NCBI GenBank assembly: GCA_015143295.1
Contig: CM026574.1
Coordinates: forward strand, 16,370,938-16,434,937
Reading direction: 5' to 3'
DNA length: 64,000 nt
Source: Tetracentron sinense
Taxonomy: Eukaryota; Streptophyta; Magnoliopsida; Trochodendrales; Trochodendraceae
The position numbers were made by a program, and so were the translations under genes. Below the pieces are notes generated by a model. The model made no database searches and was not told where the DNA came from. It worked only from the letters and a program-made list of their open reading frames with translations. Position 1 is the stretch's first letter. The number at the start of each line of letters is the position of its first letter. Positions 11,874-23,800 of this stretch are shown piece by piece.

Positions 11874-14800
11874 CTATTCCCCATAGCTGACCAATAAAGT
11901 ATTTATGACAATCGAACAGATATGATCTTTCCAATCACTGGGGCTCGCAAATGGCATAAGACCGCAGAACAATGGTAGAAACAGAAGCATGATAGCATAG
12001 AACAGAAATCTCCTGATCCAGTATGGGAACATTGTGCTTCCTTCGGCCCATTGAGACACGGAGATGGGCCCATGCAGGATACGAAACAAAACCGACGTAC
12101 AAACATTCGCAAAGAAATGCAGCAAACAGAGAGTCTCCCAATATAAGAGCCAAAGGTATCCATTCCCTCCCAATGTGTCTACGCAAAGCTTGCCTGCGAA
12201 ACCACATGCAATTCCTAACAGCAAGAGGATGAAAGTTACCGGCATTGTCTGCTTAGAAGCTGCCGAACGTTGGAGAAGCAAGTAAGCAACTACCACAATC
12301 ATTAACACACCAAACAACATCCGGCTCACAACTTCAACCTGGCACCTTAGAGTGTGCAGCCCTGAATTGATAGATATCACCGGCTTCGGCATCCACCAAG
12401 ATTTAGACTCCTGAAACAGAATTAAATATCACAACATTTTCTAAATGCCTACACAGACATGTCTAGAGAAGAATGGCAACAGATTTACTCTGGCTGAAGC
12501 CCAAGTAAGTTACTCAGGCCTAGCCTCTTTGCCCCGACATGTGTGCCTTTTCACTGTGGTTAAGATTCACTAACCCTTAGGGTTAATGAATCTAACCTTG
12601 GTTTTTAGAAGACAAAAAACCCAGGTTAAGATTTAGTTGTTTTTTAACCTTTAAAAAATTGTTAGTCATTAACCCTAAGGGTTAGTGAATCGTAACCACA
12701 ATTAACACAATTAAAAAGGACACGGGTTGGGCAAAGAGGCTAGGCCCAAGTAACTTACTCAGGCTTCAGCCAGAGTAAATCTGTTGTCCTAGAAGAATGG
12801 ATGATGTGGTGAATCTTCTCCGTGCACCACAGGTGTATGCTCATTAATTGGGCGAATCTAAATTCATGTAGAAGAACAACTCTTGCGTGGGTCCAGTCCA
12901 AGATTAGCACACTTGGTAGTCCTGACTGTCCAATCCATTGAATGTGATTTGGTGACTATGGTTGATCAATTGGACAAACCATGTTGAGCATGTACACCAA
13001 TTGGTTCTAAGATAAACAAGGCCAAATCATCCAAAAAATAGGCACATTTCTGCTATTTTCAAGAAGCCTTCCATCAGTTGTAACTTAGGAAGAGGACATG
13101 GTACTGACCTGAGGAGAAGGCGTACAGGATGCAGTGGCCTCCGTGATCCGTTTGTACGAATAAACATACGCCCCATACACAAGGGAGGACGACATGATAA
13201 GCAAGCCAGCGACAAGACTATCAATACACTTTCTGAGTAGCTCAGTGTACCTTGTCTCTTCTAACTGATTCTTGAATTTCTCAGCTTTGAAGGATGCCTC
13301 TGAAATACCCATAGATATTTTAAACCTCTCCAAATGATTTGAATCGGAGTTGAGAGACAGCTGTGATTCTTTCAGTTTCAACCCCTCTATGATAAGACCA
13401 ATCTCCAATGTCTTAAGATCATTAGAACGAGCTTGCTCTATGACATGTTTCTCAAAGGTCCTCAGTGCGGACTGATTAGTTTCAGAACCCAGTATACTCG
13501 GAGAAACACAAGCCAGCTGTTGGTTTGATTTTCCATGCAGCATGAGCTCCCGGCTAATATAATCCAAGCTCACATTCTCTTGTATCTCTTCAATAGTGCC
13601 AAATGATTTCAGAGATACAGAAGTCGGTGAGACAGCATCTGCATGACAATCATTTATACCAGACCTGCTTAAACTGCATCCATGTTTATTAAGAGATGTA
13701 GGTGAGGCCACTTCTGAACTACAACTTTCTATACTAGAATGACACAAGGGATTTCTTCCCTTCTTGTGAGATGCTTCATTGATCAATCGTAGAGTCTTCA
13801 GGGTGCTCCCAAATGATTTCTCGAAGTTATTCACGAAACAGCTAAACCTGTCCCCAAAAACCTGTCCAGACATACCCGATCACACCAGAAGGCATATTTA
13901 TTGCTTAAGCATCTTGAATATGTGACATTTATATGAACAACAAGAGGTTACTTAACTTGTAACCCAGAGTCAATGGATGATTCAGCAGTTTAGGGTCTTG
14001 CTTACATTGGCTAAAGATTCTTTCACAGCCATAGTGCAGATCTGCAAGTGCACTAAGAAATTCAAGTTAGTCACTATTCATAGTTCTTACCATGGTTCAA
14101 AAACCTGAAAACTCGACTTGAAAGTTAGTTGTACATATATATGTAACCATTTAGGCAATTATCAATTTTTTGGCATTTTATCCAATATTGAACCACAAAT
14201 AACTTGAAAAACCTGGGTTAAAATAACCCAAAGTAGACTGGTTTTGCAGCCTCAAGCCTAAACACTAGGTTTAACAGAATTCATGGTAGGTTGGCTTTGC
14301 AACCCCAAAAGAATATGATGCCAAAAAAATGTAACGTTAAAGTTTAGGTTCTAAAAAACATGATGAAAATATCATTTCGTGACTCGACCTAGCCTGACAA
14401 GTCAAAAACCTCGACTCAACTCAACTCGACCGAGTCACCCGAGTAACTCACCGAATAGAGGCGATTCGACTCGAAACTCTGTCGAATTGAGTAACTCGGC
14501 CGAGTTACTCGGTTGACTCACCGAGTTTTTGAACTATGGTTCTAACACATCTTCTCAAAAAAATTGGTGCATTATGACAAGAATATATAGAGAATATAGT
14601 AAAGTGGGTGTGGCCCACACTAATGGTGGGTTCACCTCTCAATGCACCAATTGTTAATCAGTCTTGATGGAGCGACCCCTAGATGGTCACCTGAAAAAAT
14701 TACTGGGTGGGTGATCTTAATATATAATTTCACTATTCTTTAGAAAGCCAATAGAAGTACGTGCGAGAGTCCATTAAAAGTTTATAAATCAGGATTTGAT

Positions 14801-17800
14801 ATTTGGGTATGACCAATTCATCAGATGGTACACTGACAGAGGACTCTAATTGACGACCACACAGACCCATTTGTAGGAGCAAAGTAAGGTTCCGCAATCC
14901 ATGTTGATCTTCAAACTTGAAAGAAGATTCAAGAAAAGTACCGTCGAAAGATGATCTATGGACATATTTTCCTCCGCTGTATTTGTCCTGTCCAAAACCT
15001 GAAACAAATATATGCCACATCCACATGACTCCAACCATGAAATTCGTTCAGAGAAAAGAAAAAGGAAAAAAACTAATAAAAAAATAAGAAAAAAATCATG
15101 AGCATAAATTTTTTGGGGGATTGATACAAAACCGTAAGCACAATGATGACAGTTAATCTTTAATACAAGTGAGTCGTCTTAAATTCTTAAAAACTTCCTT
15201 CACTTTATTTTTCCTCTTATATATTTTAATTTGACAAAAGTAACCCATTGACACACATGAACCATCAACTTTCACGCCTCTTGCTGTGAAACATGCTTTA
15301 TACTTGCTAATTGTACTTTTCATGTTGATTTACTTAAACTCCCCATGAAAATCCCTTGAGTAGGGCTGTGAATGGATCAGATCCTATAATATCCAAATTT
15401 GATCCTATAAACATTCAACGGATCCAAATTTGATCCGAGACCCAGTGGATTATAATCGACCAATCCGAGTTCAAATCTAATTACTTAGTTAAGATTCAAA
15501 TTTAATCCAAATCCAATCCAATTAATATTAAATTTCTGAAATTAATTTTTAAACGTATGAAAAGTTCATGAAAATCTTCATAAATGGTTGAAATAAAAGC
15601 AAGCATAGTATATATGCATTAAAAAAATATATTTACTCTATTAAATATCTATATAATAATCGAATCAACATAGATCCAAATTAATTTTATTACAATCAAA
15701 TTCAAAAATCAAGATCTGTATCCTATCCAACGGATCTACAATCAGATCTAGATCCGCTCTAATCGAATCCGAATCCTAATCCGATACATTGACAACCCTA
15801 CACTTGAGGGAATAGGGATAGCGATGTGATTATGAAATTGCCAATCTTCAACTTTCCGATTTTCTGTCAAATTGGAATTCTTGCTACCTACAAACTCTAG
15901 AGCAAAAAAAGCTGATTATTCTGGAGTTCTCTTCACAAATCTAACAAGGAAAGATCAGATGGAAGGAGTCAAGATTCAGGAATTTTCACCTCATGCCAGT
16001 CCAAGTATTTTGATTATAGATATAATGCTTGTGAAAGTTGTCACAACTGCAGATGGCCAGTAATTGTTCCAATGTTGAACACAACTATAAGAGATGTTAC
16101 ACAGACCTTTAAACGATCTTCCGTCAGAATGTGGTGGCATTTTCCATACACCAAGAGAAAGGACCATTATATGACACCATCTAAAACATGAGAATCAGAT
16201 AACCTCAAGGTCATATGAGTGATAATGGCTATCACATTCAACTGAGGGCCCATATTAGCTAGTGTGTTAGTTCTCGAGCTAAAAAGGATAGTCGGGTTAA
16301 AGCAGGCCAGTTTGAGCTGAGCTAAGCCCAGTTATTGATTCCAAGAGTTAAATGGGGTGACTTTAGTTAAACAATATCGAGTCAGGCCCGGTTAGAAGTT
16401 TAGTAAATTGGGCCTCGAGTCTAAGCTCATAGGCCCTCCTGACCCATGGACACCCCTACTCATAATACAGCCTTCAGATCACTATTTTTTATTTTTTATT
16501 GGTAATGCATCATCATATATATAAATAAGGCAAAGAAAAATATAGAGGCTACTAAGGTTCACAAAGCAAATGAACCAAAAGAAGCAAAACTAGAGAGGTA
16601 CATAAACAGGAAACAACTAAAAGATCAAGACGATAAAGCACTAAAAAATATCACAACTCAGAAAAGCCACTCCTTGTCAAAATCCTAGATAATAGAACAC
16701 CAATCTCGAAATAGCTAACGAGATCTAAGTAGACTTGGTTCTCTGAGGAAGCCAGCCCATCGAGAACTCTCTTGTTACACTCAAAACCAAATAGATCACC
16801 AACCAACCATGGTAAGATAGTCCACACCACGGACTTAGGAGCTTCCAACCAAACCAATAGCTATCACAATAAGGAATCCCGCAAGATCTAGGAAAACCCA
16901 AACAATCCCCAGACGGAAAAGGAACTTAGAATTAGTCTATAAGTACTCCCAATATACTCCCAATTCTTAACCGTTTAACTCCATTATTAAACGGTTAGGA
17001 TTAGAGATGATACGGTGTTAGAAAAGACAATATAAGCCAAATACACTCTTGGCCCTTAGTGGTTAGTTATAAACAATTAGGATTAGGGAGAATTTGGGAG
17101 TATATTTGGGAGTACCCATAAACCGACTCAGGAACTTAATCTAGATAACAGAAGCAAAAGGACAATGCAATAACAGGTGATTTACTGACTATTCTGTTTT
17201 CAAGCACAAAAAACAACAATTGACCATCCTCCACACTCTATTATTCAAATGAACGCACATGAAAATCTTGTCCAACAAAGCCGGCCAAAAAAAGAAGGAT
17301 ATTTTTTATGGAAAACTTGGGTTCCAAACATCCCAATGGAGAAAGGCAAAGAAGAACTGACTCGCAAAACTTAGTAGAAGGATCTTTTCTATTCCTAAAC
17401 CATAGAAAATCCTCCATCCGCTAAATACATGAATCGACGACAAACTATTGAACCGAAAAGGTCTTCCACCTCCCAGTGTTGTATCATCATCATTATCATC
17501 ACCAAGGTTGTCAAGCAACTATGCGACTTGAGACGAAAGATCCCATGGATATCTAAGGTGCCCAGGGCATGCCTAATGAACTCCTTGTAGCATAAAATCC
17601 CTCCAATATGATTTATATATGTTGTATTTCCCTAAAGGGGCTCTACAATTCATATAAATTGCAAAATATCTATTGTCAGTATGCATTTTGAGAGAACCAT
17701 CATTAGAGACTTCTAGGAATAATAAACGAGGATTTTAAGTGCTGAGAATAAGAAAAATAAGAAAGAAAAAAAATGAAAACAACTGTCAAAATAAGGGAAA

Positions 17801-20800
17801 AAATCTATAAGGACGGTGTCAAACAAGAGAGACAGAGAGAAGAGGGAGAGTGTGAGATTGAATAAAAAACATAAAAATTAGCCTAACAGTCAAATGTGAC
17901 TACCAAACAAGGAGGAAAGAGAAGAGGGAGAGTGGAGGAAAGCAAGAGTTCATATTTCTTCTTATTTCTCCTTTCTTCTTTTCGGTTATGCCAAAAAAAA
18001 AAAAACATAAAATCAGTAAAATATCCATAATTATGATACCTATACTTATTTAAATTATAAAAGACCTCTTTCAAAATATGAGTTTTTGAGAGCTCTAGGT
18101 CTAGAAGGATTATGGGACATTTAAAATCTTTTTTTGTTACTAGGCCGCCTAAACCCAGTTGTGCGTCTGGTCACCTAAACAATCGCCTCAGGAGACTTCT
18201 TTAGCATTAAGCAAAAAATAGAGGACCACATAATCCACCCACAAGCAGAGGGAGGAGAAAAGGAGAGATTAATTGGTCCACCCATTAAGTGAGACACCAG
18301 AAAAAATATTTAACATTCATATGGTCTATTTTTTCTTCTTTTATATGCAAACCCTTGTTTTGATGAATATGTAAACATTAACATATTATATGATAAAAAA
18401 ATATGAAAAGCATATAAAATCATGGTAATAAAAATTGCTGAAACCAATACGTATTGGTTTCGGTTGAGCCTTATACGGTTTTGTACAGCCACATTTTTAT
18501 ACATGGTTCGTAAGATTCATCCAAAATCGATATGTATCGAACGACCCTTACCAATACATATCGACTTCGAACGTAAACTCATTCGAAGCTACTCATTTAT
18601 ATGGGTTACCGTAAAATTTTAAATACTTACATCTTTCATATTTCTCTCATTTTTCATATTTTACATTCCAAAATTCAAATTTCTTTTGAGTGTTTGTAAT
18701 TTGTTTACTATTGTCTTTAAGTCACTTCCAATGACTTATTATCAATATGGTATTGGCCATTTAGTAATTTAATTGGCTACTTTGCTCATTTATAGCTTAC
18801 ATTTCTGCAATTCTACTTGGTCTTGACTCTTTAATGCATTATTTTATTTTTATTTTAAACGCAACGTTTGTATCATATGAAATCGATTTTTTTTTTGTTG
18901 ACAAAACTCTCCATCTTCAAATAAAATAATTTTGGGTGCTGTTAGGCGCACGCCATTTTTTATGACCACACCCCATTAGTACAAATTACTTACTGTACAC
19001 CATTAAATTCATAAAATTAGTTGTACACCCCAAAATTACAAAAAGTAGCTATAAATTTTATAACTACACACCACATAATTTTAGGCATGCTAATTTTTTT
19101 TTCTAAAACTAAGATTGGGTTGCTTAACCCTATGGGTGAGTGAATCTTAACCATAGTTGATGAGTGTTAAATGGACCAATGGGTTAGTTTTTAAACCTGT
19201 TTTTCTCTCCCAAACTCCTTCATCTTAACCCTATGAGTTAGTTTTTGACTTTTTTCAACCCTGATTTTCTCTTTGCAAACAAGTGGGATTCCTGTTTCAT
19301 GGCTTTGTCAGCACCGTATTTGCTATATAGATGCTACGCAACACTTGTTTGAAGTATCAGCTAGGCTATCTCTTGTTCTAGGAGAAGAACAAATTCTTGC
19401 TCAAGTGAAACAAGTTTTCAAAGTTGGTCAATGAGTCGTGGGCTTTGGGAGGAACACTTGCAGGTTGTTCAAGCATGCAATCACCGCCGGAAAGCAGGTA
19501 AGCCAAGTCAAGCCACAAAATGCCATATCTTTAATTATCTTGCTTTAACCTAACAATACCCTAGATCTAGTTACTGGGTCACGATAATACCAATTGCTGG
19601 GTCCAAAATCCATTGATACAACTAGTTATTTGAATTGAAATAGAAGAAATTAAAGAAATCGTAGATTTGGAACAAACCGAACAACGGAGAAGTGGACTTT
19701 CACCCTGTGGTTGATTTGGATGGACAAGTAATAGAGATGAACTTCCCAAAAGAGGAGAATGCACTCCTCAATGAGTTGAGGACTGGTGTGTGGCTATTAA
19801 AATTGTTGAAACCTGAAAGTTTTAAAAAAAAAGTGGGGTGCGCCTAGCACCGGCCTAATTTTTTTATACTTTTTAAACAATAAAATATTAAATGTATCAA
19901 AATTTTAATAATAGCTGCCTAGGAGGGCAGTCACCTAAGCCCTGCAGAGAGCTCCTACTCACCTAGGGACTGCCTGAGGCAATGCTTTTAATAACCATGG
20001 TCATCACGATCATCAGTCATTAGTATTCAATGTTTTAAATAACGGTTTTGGTTTGCTTAACAGGTTTGACCGAAACATTTAGGTAACAGCGTAACATAAC
20101 GGTTTCGATCATGACATGCAGACCGTATCACCCCACCATTTTGTAGATAAAAAATTAGAAAATAAAATTAAGAAAAAATGTTTAAATTTAACAAACAAAA
20201 ACAAATGTATATTATGCATGAAAATACTTGTATATCATAATTAACACATAATGAGATAAAAATGTAAATGCATAACTCAAATCATCATTGATTTTATGTA
20301 AATTTCATGAATCTATGTTCTAAACTTTCTAATATACATTAACTAACAAATAATGATTAACAGTAGTTAAGAAATCTTATCCCATTAAAAAGGCCCAAAT
20401 TGATTTTTTCTCCCAAAAATGGGTTGTGAAAATTCAAATTGTTGATTAATAGCATAGATATTTATGATCCAAAAAAAAGATGAAGTGGTTATAATTGGCT
20501 TAAGAGGAGAAAGAAAGTGAAATTTTCAAAAGAAATAAGATAGAATGAGTTTCTAAAACTCATGATATGTAATATAGTTTCAAACAATTTATAAGAGTCA
20601 TTAACATAACATGGCTTGTATCGATTACAATATTACCGAAACCTTTACATAACGGCCGTTTAATAACATTTTCAACAAGATTTATTACCATTTTAGTGTC
20701 GACAGTGTCGTATCTTAATTATTTGGGGTCGACGGGTCGTTGGGTCGGTAATAAATTATGTTCATCCCTTTCGTATTATTAAAAGCCATAACTTCAATCT

Positions 20801-23800
20801 ATGTGTTAGCATATAATTCCTCAAATCTCAATCTACGCTATTGTTTGCCTTCCCCTCACCTTTTTTGAGCCTTTAAGAGGGACTAATGCACTAATACCAC
20901 TGGTTCACCAATTCACTCATGCATAGAGTATTTTATTGCTATTACGATATTCTTTGAGGCGTAGTTATCTTCTTTACCTGTTGGAGATGTTTTTTGAAGA
21001 GCCTTCAAATTGAGAATGATAGTGAGGACTCATAAAACCCATCAAGATTTTGAGGGCAGTGAGCTTTAACCTAAAACCCATCAATCAAGACATCTTCCAG
21101 ATGAAGTCTAAGAATTGCTAAGAAATATTAAATATGGCTCAAATTCTAGCACAAATTTTACTCAATCACCCTATACCAACCAATTTCAACACTATTTTAA
21201 CCTAAAACCCATCAACCAAGACGTCTTCTAGATGAAGTCTAAGAAGTGCTAAGAAATATCAAATACAGCTCAAATTCTAGCACAAACTTTACTCAATCAC
21301 GATGTACTTAACATTATTGTATGAATTCTCCTCAACAAAAGAAATCAATAAATATGCTCTAACCCAAACTTGATTAATTAAGAATAAAAGGACAAAAAAA
21401 GGCACCTGGATGTAGGGCTGTCAACGGATCGGATTCAGACCGGATCTGCCTAGATCCGAATCCGATCCGATTAAGAATCCGACTAATCCGAATCCGATCC
21501 GAGATCCGTCGGATCATGAAGTAACCGATCCGAATCCGATCCGATTATATATCGTCCGATCCGAATCCGATCCGATCCGAGTAAGGTTATTTAAAAAAAA
21601 AATAATCTATTTTAATAATAAAAAATCTAATAATACCTTAATTAATACTAATTAATGTTAATTTTTTTAAAAATTAATATTTTATACATAGAAAATCTAA
21701 ATAATATATTTAAAATAATTAAAAATTATTATTATTATCGGATCGGATTTTAATCGGATCGGATCACCCTATATCCAGATCCGATCCGATTATAATCGGA
21801 TTCCACCGATCCGATCCGACGGATCACATATAGGGTCCAAAGTCCGGCTAATCGGATCGGATTCGGATCGGATCCGGATCATGATCCGGTCCATTGACAG
21901 CCCTACCTGGATGAAAGGATTGGCCTTTGAAGATGAAGCGATGACAGAGGAAGTGGACTTGAGACCGCTTAACCAATTGAGGAGTGGATTGGAGGTATTC
22001 ACTTCAAAAGGAAGATTGAGATCAAAGATGACTACAATCTTCCCCACAAGGGATGGAGGAGATAAACCACCATGAACTAGTCCTTTTTTCATGCAGAATA
22101 TGCAAATTAGAGTCGGAGTAAAGGATTACATTGTAGTCCATAGCAACGTAGTTAAGGTGTCTAGGCAACGCCCAGGAAATTAGGCTTGCCTAGGTGCTAA
22201 AATAATTAAACTATATAAATATATACATACACATCACATATATAAGAGATATAATTAGTTTAAAATTTTCAACTTCTAAGGCGGTTTTGACGTTGGATGT
22301 TGCTTTTTAAGTTTAAAGCACCACCTATATCCTAAGATAGTGCTTTTAAACTTAGAAAAAGTTCCAATTACATCTTAGAAATTGGATGGTTCAAGGAGTA
22401 ATTAAAAATTTCAAATAAAAATCATCATCCATAATGAACAACAAAAAAGTAATAATACCAACAACAACAAAAATTGTGTCCATAACTCCACATCCACCAT
22501 TCCACCAAAACATCACATAAAAATTATATTACAATCATTCATTATCATCGTCGAGAATGTAATTCAACAGAGCTTCATCCTCTATGTCGTCATCACTCCC
22601 TTCCAAGTCATCCTTATTTTCCTCGATGTATCGTTCTTCTTCTCCATCTGTCTCATCTGACTCAAATAATGGTTCTTCCTCAGCCACCCTTCGTGAGCTT
22701 TTCCCTCTCGACAATTGTAATCTACAGCTAGTATGTCGTGCACATTGTTCATTAACACCAAAAGCCTTTGCAACTTGGTCACATGACAAATCATCATCCT
22801 TATGCACTAGTTGTTCTTGCATACTTCCAGTAAGCCACTCATTGCATTCATCAATGTCCTGCAATGTGATAGAGTCTAACGAGTCCCTTTTCTTGAACCG
22901 CTTTATCAACTTCTGATTATAACGAACATAAACCAGATCATTCAACTTATTTTGCTCTAATTTGTTCCTTTTCTTCATGTGCATCTGCAAAATTGAAATT
23001 TTTTTACTATAAATATAAGATTTGCAAAATATGTAAATTATAAATATAATAAAAATAAATAAATAAACATTTATACAAAAAAGGCATATCTCACTCACAT
23101 GCTCAAAGACACTCTAATTTTGCTCACAATGACTTACACTGCAAGTCAAGCCAAGGATTCAACAGGCAAATCGTTGTGCATTAGGGGTTGAACTCCCATG
23201 TCGTTTCCACCATTCAGCTACATTAGATAAGAAAAAACTAATTTCAAAACATAATATTAATTAAGAACATAATAGATAAATAATTAAACTAGGAATTGAT
23301 TATAATGTAAAAACCTGGTGATAATGTAGCCCTCTATTGGATCGCTAGAGGCCTTCCAAAAAGGCCTTCAGCATTTCCATAAGCTATTAACTCCATCATT
23401 ATCTTGTCTTGTACATCCAAGTCTGCAACTAGCCTCTCAAAAGCGTCCAACAATCCACTCATAACCTTTTCTCAATAATGAATCTCTTTGTTTTTGTAAA
23501 AAACATCGGATTGAGGTAATATCTAGCAGCATGAAGAGGTTGATGGAATTATACATCCCATCTTTTGTCAATAATATCCCATATCGGCTTCTTTAATTGT
23601 TTCTTTAGCTTTGTCCATAGCTTCATAAATGTACCTCATAGGGGATCTCTTATCTCTGTTAACCAATCTTAGGACACGAACTAATGGAATTGTGATATTC
23701 AATGCATATACAATGTCTTTCCAAAAAGAACTAAACAAAACAATCTCCATTGCTTTTTTTCCATTCAAATCGCAAGGCCATTTCGATTTATTCCACTCAT

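Noticed and set aside
12023-12285. Plus-strand frames opposite CPR5 exon 5
   Set aside because: Shadow frames of the membrane-protein exon.
14733-15038. 101-codon minus-strand frame as a gene
   Set aside because: Only 14942-14998 within it is real, CPR5 exon 2, and it is read in another frame ([13 protein letters not shown]).
21790-22092. 100-codon minus-strand frame
   Set aside because: Mostly the GATCCG word array at the end of the hAT MITE.
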